A DNA stretch of 64,000 nucleotides from Epiperipatus broadwayi (taxonomy: Eukaryota > Onychophora > Udeonychophora > Euonychophora > Peripatidae). A program made the translations under genes and the position numbers. The notes beneath the pieces were generated by a model that worked only from the letters and a program-made list of their open reading frames with translations, was not told where the DNA came from and made no database searches. Location: positions 3,291,254-3,355,253 of the forward strand of contig JAQFVV010012530.1 of NCBI GenBank assembly GCA_028023455.1. Reading direction: 5' to 3'. Shown here piece by piece: positions 36,474 through 46,903 of the stretch (positions are counted from its first letter, which is position 1; the number at the start of each line of letters is the position of its first letter).

Positions 36474-39400
36474 TGTAACAATTTAAATAAATCAATTAAT
36501 TGCCATTTGTAACAATTTAAATAAATCAATTAATTGCCATTTGTAACAATATTTATCAATTAATATAAATATGTATTTGTAATTATAATTTGTAGCTATT
36601 TCAATTCATCATAGCATAGACAAAGAAAATATCAGCATTAAAGATTCTTGGTATTTATTTATATATTGGGGCCGTCATTTAAACAGTAAAACATACTGGA
36701 CATTGTCATCTAATAAAAATAATATTAAACATAGCAACTGAATAAAAGTACCCACTGTGAGATTCCTGGAGTGCCTTATGCTTATCTCCAATACTAGATT
36801 CTTCTAACAAAGAATCCTTCTATCCTTCTTTCCAAATATATAAGACCATTCATGGTCATATGCACACACTGGTGCTATTCATGATAACTTATAAAAAATA
36901 TATTTTATAAAACTAATATTATGAAGTTGGAAAGGGATGATATCACTCTTTATTCAGTTTAGCTAAGTACATGTGTTTTCCCATGAGCGCCACTAGATTA
37001 TTTTTAATCTAGATAAGTATCGATTTATAGTGTACTTGAGTTCAAACTCATTCAGTACATATTTATTACACATGACTTGGATGACTATTGAACAAAAAAT
37101 GACCTTCTTACATTTTATCTATATTGATAAAATTACAAGATCCCAATATTACCAAAGTTTGTACTATAGATCAAAGATTCTTATAGACATTGCTAGCTCA
37201 TTAGCGTATATTGATGAACAGACATGTATAATCCTATTAATGGCTTCCAAACAAGCATGTGAAGACCATTATTGATATTGATGGCCATTTAACTAAATTA
37301 TTTATCACAATAAAGGTAATAATGATGATGATGATAATAATATCATAATAATGATAATAATAGTAATGTCATAATAATGATTATAATAGTGATGATGATA
37401 CCAGCCATGGCTTATCAATAAACTCACAACAATAAATTCATCTTTATAAACTTATAGGCTTCTATTAAAATTATCATATTTCATACTGGGATTTAATAAT
37501 ACTAATGGTGATGATTGATCATCATGAATATCTTCGCATAATATTCAATTTTCTATAAACCCCTATTTACTAAAATATATTCATTATGCTAAACATTAAG
37601 TTTAATGATTATAATTTATTAATGATGATTGATGGCGATCATAACTTTTATATAGTATTATTTGAAACACTTTTAACTAATAACATGATATCCATCTTTG
37701 ATGAGGATGATCTAAATTCATGGACACAACACAATTTTAGCTTTCTATGTTGAACTATAATTATCAAAATTTGTTTATTCTCAAGCATAATCCTTAAATA
37801 CTCAAATATCAACATTCTAGTTTACCTATTATTTTGCGGACGCTTAATATTTGCAAGTAATTGCTCAATATATATGAATGGTAATACTTAATAACTGCGA
37901 GCAATGATGCTGATTTAAAATGATAGAATTAAGACAAAAAAAAAAAAAACACAATATTCTTAATAATAACTCGGAAACCAATTAAGATATATAATTATAT
38001 TTTATTAACACTACTACTCTTTCTTTCCTTCTTTAAAGTCAAATCGACAATTAAATAAATGGTTTATTAATATAAAATTGATATAAGTATAAGCAAATAA
38101 ACTTAATATATAGGTTTGTCACTTTTCTTGATATCTCAAAATAAGCTGTTTTAACTCAATATTAAAAAAATACATATTCTATAAATGCTTATTTAAGACT
38201 TTTCTTACTTATCATATCATAAAATAAATTTCAGGTGTAACTTGTATATGTTATTTCATTTCCATTCAAAATGTAATGCCCTACTTTTTAATTTACTATT
38301 TTAAACTAATCATATATAACCTATTCTTTGATGTGTTTGGGTAAGCAGTTACACATTCACGCATTCGGTAATGTTAACATATATGTTTAAAATGTATACC
38401 CAAAAATCACATATATAAAAATATCACTTTTCTTTTGCAACCTTATAGCGAAAGAAAATAAAATACATATATTAATTTTTTAATATGCAACAAGATAAAA
38501 TAAAAAAAAAAAAAACATTATAAATGCATATATCTATAGGTTGCTCATTATCATTAACAACTGACGAACCATTTAAAAAAAAACATTTCAACATTACAAT
38601 ATATAATAAAGAAAAATGAAAAATTTAAGTTTAAAGATTTAAACTATGTTTGTGCTATGTTGTGAGATATTGCAAATAACTATAGATAAACAAGTCTTTA
38701 ATGTTTCTGTATCAAAAAAGAAAATTGCTTTGACCAGTAAGTTAAGGTTTACTTTTAATAAGCAAAAGAATAAAATCGGTTAAGGAAAGTTCATATTTAC
38801 CCGTATACTTTTTACTTCTTATTAATGTCCTGAGTTTGAATTATCAGAATGCTTTTCTTTGCTCACCAACAAAAAAAAAAAAAATTATTGCAGATACTTT
38901 TAAGATAATGCTGAATCAATTGACTTTGCTTGTTTCCTCAATTTCCTTATTATTCACTGTTGATTGGCTTCCTTCTACCATTTAAAAGAAAAAAAGTTAT
39001 TATAAGTACTTTGAATAAGTAGGTACCGGTGGATTTGCTTGTTTCTCTTCTCTAAAAAAATAATTGCTGTTGACACTTTAGATGATTGAGGTAAATCAAC
39101 AAAAATTTGATTTATGGCTTCAAACTTGGTTCTACATAGCTGTTTTAAATCTTCTTTTTCTCCTATTTCCCCTTCTCCATTGGTTTGAAGGCAGTGAGCT
39201 TTTAATAAGACAGGAACTAGGAACAAAGCATTCCATATAGCTTGCGTGGTTGGCTTCAAAATTTATCATTTTTGTTGGTTATTACTGGATACATGATTTC
39301 ATAGATAGATCAGCGATTTTGACTCTTTCTGTATTAATCAGGAAGCAGAAAAAGATGGTTTAGCAATGCAAAGGCATATTCTTATGCATAACCAAATATG

Positions 39401-40245
39401 TTAATATCTTTTTTTTATAATTATTACTAGCTTATAATAAATTCAATCTTGTTCCATTTCTCTCCTATTCTTTAATATTGCTTGAAAATTGCTTTATATA
39501 AACGCACATTTCATTTGCTCTTTTTTTTTTTTTTCAACTTTCAAAGAGTGAGAAAAAAGAATTAAAGCGTTCACTCTCTTTTTTAAAAAAAAAAATTCGA
39601 GCTTACATTTCTGCTTAAGAATTATCACAAGGAAGGACCGACTGAGTTGAGTCTCCAAATAATAATCATAATTTAACTGATCATCTCTCTAAAGAAATTT
39701 ATTACTGACTCTTAAAAAAATTTTTTGATTAACTGCCCCTTAAAAAAATTTAGATTGACTGCCTAAAAAAATTGTTTTAATCGTTTATATCGCGAAAAAC
39801 ATCTGGAAATCTTTATCTAAAAAAAAAATCAAAGCTTCACAAGTTTGACTTAAAATTAATGCTATCGTTACTACATCAAAGCACCTCTTTTGTAAAAATA
39901 ATTTTAAGATACAGATAACAACAAAGTTGGAATCTATAGCCATCAGAAATAAGTGTAAAAGCATCTTTGTGTTTGTACCGATCTATTCATTGTTTCACAC
40001 GTGTACAATTTTTATCTCCCAATATAACAATTTTATTTCACACTTTTCTGATTTACTCTATTTTAACAAAATGAAAGTTAAATAAATTTAACACATATTA
40101 TTTAATAAAATAATATTATATAATAAATCATAAAAAGAACTGCTTATTCATAATAATAGAACTATACATATAAATCTCTGTATATATAAAAGAATAAAAA
40201 AAAATTTTTTTTTTTTAATAATTGAATACTGTATGTATATGTACA
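36474..40245 (-). repeat. 3' LTR of the Ty3-type element
   Basis: 3772 bp. Only scattered substitutions and length changes in A/T runs distinguish it from 46904-50680. It opens with a 34-bp tandem duplication (TGTAACAATTTAAATAAATC repeated). It contains ATG-rich triplet tracts (about 37320-37400) and a 94-codon minus-strand frame (38975-39259). Confidence 0.93.
38975..39259 (-). CDS. Small hypothetical frame inside the 3' LTR
   Basis: 94 codons on the strand of the element's other genes. The start MKPTTQAIWNALFLVPVLL looks like a short signal peptide, followed by a hydrophilic, partly charged region (GEIGEKEDLKQLCRTKFEAI). The second LTR carries the same frame (49415-49693) with a shorter, poly-Phe end. 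Because the LTRs are nearly identical, this sharing is not evidence of selection. The family is not recognised and it may be chance. Confidence 0.25.
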   Translation of the reverse strand: MKPTTQAIWNALFLVPVLLKAHCLQTNGEGEIGEKEDLKQLCRTKFEAINQIFVDLPQSSKVSTAIIFLEKRNKQIHRYLLIQSTYNNFFSFKW

Positions 40246-40262
40246 TTTTGCCTCACCCCCAA
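40246..40262 (-). promoter_or_regulatory. Polypurine tract of the Ty3-type element
   Basis: The minus strand reads TTTGGGGGTGAGGCAAAA directly before the 3' LTR, the position and G-rich purine character expected for priming of plus-strand synthesis. Confidence 0.6.
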
Positions 40263-40339
40263 ACAAAAAAAAAATTTTGAATATATATAAAAAAAAAATT
40301 GCTTAGGTCATGAGTGCCATTGGTTTTAGGCTACGTACA

Positions 40340-40786
40340 TTATATGTGCCTTTTACTCCTTCTGACGATTCTAGTACAAATTCTTTCCTTTAACATGAAT
40401 GGCCCTTCATATATATTATAGAACTTTTTGAATGTATGCTTCTGCGGGTCGCTAACATGAGGAGTTTTAACAAGGACATGATCACCTACTTTGAACTGAG
40501 TGGGTTTCTTTGGACCTTTAGCAATCCGTTTCTTAGCCATTCCTTGCAAGTTATTCCTTGCTCTTTCCACTAGGGTCTCTCTACTGATTTCTTCCTCCTT
40601 TATGCTGGGCAGTGGAGTCTTTATAAGGTTTGGTTCTCTCTTTCCATAATGTAGGTGAGTTGGGGCAAATTTTGTGGATTCATTTTGGGTGATATTAATA
40701 TACCCAACCACTTTGCCTAATTGTTTAACCCAACTCTTATGATGGCCCTCCAAGTAAACCCTTAGCAATCTCCCTAACTCCCTCAT
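40340..40786 (-). pseudogene. Integrase C-terminal segment of the Ty3-type element
   Basis: 148 codons from ATG, and the frame is open for about 15 codons further upstream, where SNPCERVMRELG supplies the catalytic Glu region. It then reads WVKQLGKVVGYINITQNEST, APTHLHYGKREP and VGDHVLVKTP, followed by HTFKKFYNIYEGPFMLKE, an SH3-like C-terminal domain typical of Ty3 integrases. It is separated from the upstream integrase part by frameshifts between about 40800 and 40870. Confidence 0.8.
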
Positions 40787-40839
40787 GACTCTTTCACAGG
40801 GGTTAGATTGGGGGGTTACGAATGGAACTTAGGACATGT

Positions 40840-41412
40840 TTAATCCCTTGGTGCTGTAACCATCGGTCCACTCCTTGGAGAGAAAAGGGTGGCATGGTCT
40901 GTTAGAATAGTTCTTGGTTTTCCCACTAAGGTAAATTGTGAACTTTCTAAATTTTTAATTGCCCCTCGTGCATTGGCTTTGTAGACAGGATATGCAGCAA
41001 CAAATTTCGAGAAGACGTCATAAGTAACCAAGATATACCTAAATCTCCTATACGGTGGCAATGGCCCATAAAAATCTATAGCCAATAGATCATTAGGCTC
41101 ATTAGGAATAATGGGTTGCAAGATCCCCGCATATGAGCGACTAGTATACTTGGATTTTAAACAAATTTCACAATACTTAAGACGTTGTAGTATTGAGGCA
41201 TACATGTTGGGCCAGTAGAATAGTCTCTTAATAACATATTCCACTTTTCTAGGTCCATAATGCCCATACAAACAGTGAACATAATAGATTAATTTTCCCC
41301 TAATACTTGTGGGGATGTATATTCTCCATGAAGTCTCCTGATGTTCAACTGTTTGGTAATGCAATAAATCCTGTTTTATACAATATCTAATGATGGATTT
41401 ATTTGTTATCAT
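40840..41412 (-). pseudogene. Integrase zinc-binding and core domain
   Basis: 190 codons. An H-H-C-C zinc site is at His46, His51, Cys81 and Cys84 (YYVHCLYGHYG, KYCEICLKSK). The catalytic core has the first Asp at 113 (LLAIDFYGPLP) and the second at 172 (TILTDHATLF). The frame then runs into a false end (APRD) through a frameshift before the catalytic Glu. The start ATG follows shortly after the adapter sequence, which changes frame relative to RNase H, so the true upstream boundary is unclear. Confidence 0.85.
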
Positions 41413-41416
41413 TTTA

Positions 41417-42736
41417 TTAACTGCATCCCCAGATCGGAAGAGCGTCGTGGGGTAATTGACTCAATTCTTTTTCCACAGAATCATCAACAACAAGGGTTAT
41501 GGCTGCTATATATGCCTGGTCTAGATTTACATGTTGTGGTTGGATTCTCACAGGATTTCTACTGAGAATATCTGCAACCACATTTTCTTTGCCTTTACAA
41601 TATTGAATTTGGTAGTTGAATTGTTGCAGGAATAGGCTCCATCGGATCAGCCTCTCATTATTTAAATAGCTCCTATTCAGGAACTCTAGGCTCCTGTGAT
41701 CCGTTATTACAACAATGTGGGATCCCACCAGGTATTGCTTAAGTTTCTGAAAGGCCCAAACCACTGCTAATGCTTCTTTTTCAGTTGTAGTATAATGTAA
41801 TTCAGGCCCTCTCAGAAGATGACTAAGAAAGCAAAGTACCTGTGGTCTGTGATCTTGATCTAATTGGAATAAGATCATCCCCAGCCCATATCCACTGCTA
41901 TCAGTTTGTATATAAAAGGTAGCTTCAAAGTTAGGATATCCTAATATGATTTGTTCAAGGAATTTAGTTTTAATGAGGTTCATTTCTGTGGAATGATGCT
42001 CTGTCCATTTCCATCTAGTGTCCTTTCTTAGTAATTGGGATAGATAAATGGTGTCAAAAGCAAAATTTTTATAAAAGCGATGGTAAAAATTGCAGACACC
42101 AAAGAAGGATCTTAGCTGCTTTTTATTTTCTGGCTGTGGAAAGTTCCAGATTGCACTTATTTTATCAGGGTTTGGTTTTATTCCATCCACTCCCACCAGA
42201 TGACCTAAAAATGGTATTTCTTGTACAGCAATAGTACTTTTGGCGAGATTAATTTTTATATTTTTCTCCTTACATTCAGTTAAAAAGGTATTTAGATGTT
42301 GGAGATGTTCTGCTGCATTGCTTGAGGCAATGACTATATCATCAACATATGTTGTGATGACATTTTTAACTTCCTCTGATAGTACTCTATCTAGGCATCG
42401 GATCAAGCCTGCGCTACTATTTATCAGACCAAAGGGCATCCTTTCAAACACATATGAATGACCCTCATGTCTAAATGCAGTATACTTTTGATCCTCTGGG
42501 TGCAGATAGATTTGCCAATAACTGGCAGTCAGATCAAAGGTACTGAAAATAGTTTTACCTCTGAATCTGATTAGCAACTCTTGTATAGTGGGAGGGACGT
42601 CCCTTTCTGGGATGGTTAATCGGTTTAAAAACCTTGCATCTAAGCATACTCTGATAGTGCTATCCTTCTTTCGGACAATAACCAAAGGGTTGTTATATGC
42701 AGATGGACATTTTTTTATGACATTCCATTCCACCAT
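41417..42736 (-). CDS. Reverse transcriptase and RNase H of the Ty3-type element
   Basis: 439 codons. RT motifs: NPLVIVRKKD (16-25), FDLTASYWQI (67-76), FERMPFGLIN (97-106), catalytic YVDD (130-133), and FLGHLVG (176-182). RNase H catalytic residues are Asp279 (QTDSSGYGLG), Glu319 (TEKEALAVVW), Asp346 (ITDHRSLEF) and Asp389 (VVADILSRNP). The last residues HDALPI are the translation of an Illumina adapter (41431-41449) and not part of the protein. The N-terminus probably continues from the protease frame, which overlaps by 22 bp. RNA-dependent DNA synthesis and RNA removal are the expected roles. Confidence 0.93.
   Translation of the reverse strand: MVEWNVIKKCPSAYNNPLVIVRKKDSTIRVCLDARFLNRLTIPERDVPPTIQELLIRFRGKTIFSTFDLTASYWQIYLHPEDQKYTAFRHEGHSYVFERMPFGLINSSAGLIRCLDRVLSEEVKNVITTYVDDIVIASSNAAEHLQHLNTFLTECKEKNIKINLAKSTIAVQEIPFLGHLVGVDGIKPNPDKISAIWNFPQPENKKQLRSFFGVCNFYHRFYKNFAFDTIYLSQLLRKDTRWKWTEHHSTEMNLIKTKFLEQIILGYPNFEATFYIQTDSSGYGLGMILFQLDQDHRPQVLCFLSHLLRGPELHYTTTEKEALAVVWAFQKLKQYLVGSHIVVITDHRSLEFLNRSYLNNERLIRWSLFLQQFNYQIQYCKGKENVVADILSRNPVRIQPQHVNLDQAYIAAITLVVDDSVEKELSQLPHDALPIWGCS
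41431..41449. other. Illumina adapter sequence in the assembly
   Basis: The + strand reads AGATCGGAAGAGCGTCGTG, 19 bases identical to the start of the TruSeq universal adapter complement. It sits between cccc and gggg, inside pol, and shifts the frame between RNase H and integrase. The natural sequence here is presumably missing or different. Confidence 0.93.
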
Positions 42737-43485
42737 TTTTTTAACTTGGGCATTGACTTCAGCCCTGTATTGGTAGGGATGGGGAATATTTTACATTGAG
42801 GTACGGTTCCGAATTGCATTAATCTGGATCCGATGCACATACCCCTTAATAATGCCAGGTTTCCTGGAAACACTTCCATGAACTTACAAAGAAGGTGAAA
42901 CATTTTCCCTCCCAAATCAGGGTCTATACTCTCAATTCCTTTTAATTTATGTCTCACATCCTGCTGAGTGGAAGCCTCTTGGATTGTAGCAATGCTGGTT
43001 TGATAAAATGGTATTGCTCCTTCCAGGACTTCATCTCCACTCTGACATCTTATGTGCTTGTTATAAAAATCGATCACACTCCCATGCCTATTTAAAAAAT
43101 CAGATCCTAATATAACTTCATATATAAGGCCTTGCATGATCAAGAAGGCATGTTCATATGAGTGAGATCCTATTTGTAGGGTAAGCCATACTTGCTGGGT
43201 AAATAGCTTGGCCTTTTTGCCATTAGCTAATATAATAGCAGTTTGCTTCATAGGAAATTTGGGAATTTCCTCATCCTCCCTTAGCATTTTATGATACAGT
43301 GCCTCAGAGATTATTGACACCTGGCTCCCTGTGTCCACTAATGCCTTGGTTTCTATTCCTAAAATGACCAGTTTGATCTCGGACAGAGCACCTAAAGTAT
43401 AACATGCTGGGAAAGGGTCACTGTCCAGATCATCACCTGTGTCCCAACCTAAATTCATTGTTAAAATATTGTCCTTGTTCCCCAA
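42715..43485 (-). CDS. Retropepsin-like protease of the Ty3-type element
   Basis: 256 codons. The catalytic loop is ALVDTGSQVSIIS (Asp51-Thr-Gly), and the second conserved element is YEVILGSDFL (122-131). The last third links to RT and overlaps the RT frame in another register at 42715-42736, so expression of RT would need a frameshift or the overlap is a lesion. The enzyme would cut Gag-Pol into mature parts. Confidence 0.88.
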   Translation of the reverse strand: MGNKDNILTMNLGWDTGDDLDSDPFPACYTLGALSEIKLVILGIETKALVDTGSQVSIISEALYHKMLREDEEIPKFPMKQTAIILANGKKAKLFTQQVWLTLQIGSHSYEHAFLIMQGLIYEVILGSDFLNRHGSVIDFYNKHIRCQSGDEVLEGAIPFYQTSIATIQEASTQQDVRHKLKGIESIDPDLGGKMFHLLCKFMEVFPGNLALLRGMCIGSRLMQFGTVPQCKIFPIPTNTGLKSMPKLKKWWNGMS

Positions 43486-43532
43486 GTTAGCAATGAGCTC
43501 CCGCAGCAGGGAACATTCCGTCGAGGCCCGTT

Positions 43533-43944
43533 TTAGTTTGTTGGGTTAGCCTTAGTCATTATTTTTATAGACTTTTGCTGCACCCTAGGTGGAGCATTAT
43601 TACCAATTCCTGAGCAACTGGCTACTGGACTTCTATTTCTATTAATCATGGGTCTACTTTGCATTTGCTGATGGGAATTATTCCCAGGCCTACCTATGTG
43701 TTGTTTACTAGGTTTTGTTGGAAAGTGTCTGCCTAGCTGATTGTTTCCAACTCTCACACTGGAGACTTTATAATTATAGTTCTCCTTCCTCCTAGGATAA
43801 CCTTCGGCCATATTTTCTGTGGCTCCTAGGGCATCTAACATATCTGCCACTCTCTCTAGGGAGTATACATCAGCAGCTATTAGGGCCTGCTCTACCTGTT
43901 TTGGGAAGTTCCTTCTGGTTATCCTAATGATTTGGGGCTCAGAT
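43533..43944 (-). pseudogene. Gag C-terminal (nucleocapsid-like) segment
   Basis: From ATG at 43850 this reads 105 codons, basic and Asn/Gln-rich (RPGNNSHQQMQSRPMINRNR). The frame is open upstream to about 43944 and there reads QIIRITRRNFPKQVEQAL, the end of a capsid region. No CCHC zinc knuckle is visible, which is unusual for a Ty3 nucleocapsid, although the basic character fits RNA binding. Confidence 0.65.
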
Positions 43945-44419
43945 AAGGGACATGCTTACAGCATGTCCCTAAAGTAGCAGCCTGACTATGGAAGAACTGT
44001 GTATAAGTTACTTCTCTCGGGGTATAATTTTGCTGGCTAATTTTGTACTTTAGACTATCCTGTTTCTCCTCACTCCAGAATGTCTGAAGTAGCATACTCT
44101 TAAAGTCCCCATATGTTTCGGGTCTATAAAAGAGTGCACGCCACCAACTTTTTGCTGAGGCATGAAGGTGGTTGCTCGCGACTGCTAATTTTTCTCGGTC
44201 ATTTAGTCGACTCAAAGAAAACAGTTCATCGAGCCCATTCAAATATTCTATGGGATTTTCTCCATATTCACCCCTAAAAACTTTCACCTGTATATATTTA
44301 GCTATGTTGCTACTTCTTCCTTCATTTATAAAACTATCTTCCTCTTCCTCTGTCCTTCTGGGACCCTTTTCTATTATCTGCCCATTTTCTATTCCTATAG
44401 GATTATTCCTCGTGATCAT
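43919..44419 (-). pseudogene. Gag capsid domain
   Basis: 166 codons. It has the Ty3 Gag signature: VFRGEYGENPIEYLNGLDEL, then ASNHLHASAKSWWRALF and TFWSEEKQDSLKYKISQQ. The end (KHVPYLSPKSLG) is a frameshift product; the natural continuation lies in the frame of 43533-43944. Confidence 0.85.
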
Positions 44420-44467
44420 CTGGCCCTAAACTTTGTGGTATTCTATGACCCACTACTTGGGGTTGCC

Positions 44468-45400
44468 TTAACTTGCATTTCTTTTATTTCTGTGAGTTTG
44501 TCTTCCATCATTATCAATAATTGATGGTTTAGGTCTTTTTTCCTGGCAATGCAGGTATTCTTTGACTTCCTCCACTACCATTCTCTGCTGATTTTCCAGC
44601 TTTTCATTAAAGTCAACTTGATCCTTCTGGCTATTGACTTCTAATTCTATTACACTTTGTTTTAAGCTTTCTATTTCTTCTCTTGTGGTCCCTGTCATTT
44701 GCTCCCCTATACTCTGTACCTCTTTCTGTACTTTCTTTAGCTCATGATCTGATTTACCTTGCTTTTTTCCCAGATCTTTATATTCGACTTTTAACTGTTT
44801 CTGTACAGCAGCTACCTCTAATTTTAAAGTATTAATCTCACTGCTTACACTTTCTTTGAAATTATTCTGAGCTATTTTAAGGCTTTCATTTTTGTTGATC
44901 ATTTTCTGATATCCTTCTTGTACAGCTACCAACTCTTCCTTTACAACACTAAAACTTTTCTCCCAACTTTCTTGACTTGTTGTAAATTTATCGGCAAGTT
45001 CCTTATATCTTATGTCACATCTGTCATCAAACTCTTGCCATTTGTTTTTTAATTCTATTTCAATATTCTGAATTTTTTTAGATTGTTGACCTATATCTAG
45101 CTTCATTTCCTGAGCTTGTTGGTCTAGTTTATTATCTAACCTTTGAGATTGTTCATCAAATTTCTGATTTATTTGGTTCATGCCCTCTTTCATTTCCTTC
45201 ATCTCTTGTGATTGTTGATCAAATTTATTATCAAATTTCTGAGATTGTAGATCAAATTTCTGATTCATCTCTTGTGATTGTTGATTAAATCTCTCATTTA
45301 TTTCTTTAAACTGTAACATCATTATTTGCAACCACTCTGGTTGACTTTGCTTCTCTACTTCCATTCCCTCAATAGTTAATTCCTTTTCTTGCTCCATCAT
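44468..45400 (-). CDS. Coiled-coil N-terminal Gag region
   Basis: 310 codons from MMEQEKELTIEGMEVEKQ. Residues about 30-110 hold imperfect 11-residue repeats of the type NQKFDxQSQEMKE; the rest is a long Lys/Glu/Gln coiled coil (SINTLKLEV-like heptads to about residue 280). Such an extended coiled coil before the capsid is unusual for Ty3 elements. The deleted element at 27387-28244 has a shorter coiled coil at the same place. It stops about 50 bp before the capsid frame; a frameshift may separate them. A self-assembly role is an inference. Confidence 0.75.
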   Translation of the reverse strand: MMEQEKELTIEGMEVEKQSQPEWLQIMMLQFKEINERFNQQSQEMNQKFDLQSQKFDNKFDQQSQEMKEMKEGMNQINQKFDEQSQRLDNKLDQQAQEMKLDIGQQSKKIQNIEIELKNKWQEFDDRCDIRYKELADKFTTSQESWEKSFSVVKEELVAVQEGYQKMINKNESLKIAQNNFKESVSSEINTLKLEVAAVQKQLKVEYKDLGKKQGKSDHELKKVQKEVQSIGEQMTGTTREEIESLKQSVIELEVNSQKDQVDFNEKLENQQRMVVEEVKEYLHCQEKRPKPSIIDNDGRQTHRNKRNAS

Positions 45401-46074
45401 AAATTTATAAAATCTTTATATTACTTATTTCTGTTTGATTTAGTATATTCTGATTTATTCTGTTCTGATTTATTGTTCTGCTCCCTGATTTCCTATACAT
45501 CCAGAGTCAAACACCTTTATCTTTCCTCATATACCCTAAAATTTTCAACCACTCTTTCTCAGCCATAATTCTCCCCATCAATCTATCTATATCTTTAGTG
45601 CCTTTAATTTACTTAACCTCCATCATCACTCTTTTTCCTTTACCTATATATGATTGATAAAGTATGAGGTCATAGTACTATTTAAAACATTTATTTAAGA
45701 AAAAGCTATCTCTGTATATGTGTGTCCTTTTATGCCATCATTTATCTAGTTTTTCATGCTTTTATAAAACTTAACTCTCTCTATGCCCTTTTTAATACAC
45801 TAAGCAAAAAAAAAAAATTTACTTATATAACATATGTGCTAGATTTATAACAGAGTTCATGTCTCAAGTCATTTATATACTCATCTATCCCTCTAGAGAT
45901 CTGACAGATATTGACAGCCAAAAGAATGATTAGCAATTCACAATCATGAGATAGACAAAAGAATTCAATCACTGCACCTAAAGCATACAATGCTCCATGA
46001 ACACTCAGATGATCACCCCAATTCAATCACTCTAAGCTACTACAACCCATAATAGTTTATTGCAAACACTGTTG

Positions 46075-46275
46075 CATTTCCCTGCTTGCGTCCAAGTCTT
46101 AGGGGCTTTAATTTGTCAAATACTGCCTTGCTTATTTTTAAAGTCTTAGAGGCAACAATTATATATCAGTAAAACAAAATACTGCCTTGCTCTCTCTGGA
46201 GTCTTAGAGGCGAAATATTATGTATCAGAAAAATTATGCCTTGCTCTCTCTGGAGTCTTAGAGGCGAAATCATGG
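46075..46275. repeat. Leader tandem repeat of the Ty3-type element
   Basis: In the untranslated leader between the primer site and gag, a unit of about 55-65 bp with tgccttgctctctctggagt and cttagaggcgaaat is present in about four diverging copies. Confidence 0.75.
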
Positions 46276-46882
46276 CAGGCCTACTGTTAACTGCTTCATG
46301 ATAAAACAACTGATATTATAATCTGGGTTGGAGCAGTGAATGAGATAAATCAATCACCAGTGGCATGAATACATCACATTCTCAAGGCAATGACAAAAAT
46401 TCTCCATCCATCATCACAACCGTAACACAACCAACCAAACTCCAACAATCAAATATCCAATCCAACCTCCAAAATCATAAATTTTCTATAACACAAACTT
46501 TTCAAATATGAACAAAATTATTATTCACACTTCAAGGCTATTAATATTTCTATGCTTATTTAATTGATAAGCAAATATATATAAAAAAAAACAGTGTTAT
46601 TAACTTTAACACATTATAAGTTGTGATATCATTATATTTTAAAAATTGAAACTAAGCTCTATAATGACTGTACTCATTTATCATCATCAAAAATGCAATA
46701 ACAGTAATCATCATCATCTACACATCAGGCCAAAATATTTGTATACACTAATAATAAAAAAAAAAATTGCACAGAAAAAAAAATTTCTTTTTTTTTTTTT
46801 TAAACTATACATCTGTCATCACTATATACTACCCATCTCTCATGTATGTGGGGTATTTCAAGCCATTATTTGGCTTATTTCG

Positions 46883-46901
46883 AGCCCTAGTTGGCGCGCC
46901 A
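46883..46901 (-). promoter_or_regulatory. Primer binding site of the Ty3-type element
   Basis: The minus strand reads TGGCGCGCCAACTAGGGCT two bases after the 5' LTR. It starts with TGG and resembles a tRNA-Lys site (TGGCGC, CCAAC, GGGC) with a few changes. The GGCGCGCC core is striking in this AT-rich context. Confidence 0.7.
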
Positions 46902-46903
46902 TT

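Noticed and set aside
37030..37275. 81-codon plus-strand frame in the LTR
   Set aside because: Antisense to the element. A one-base change breaks it in the other LTR.
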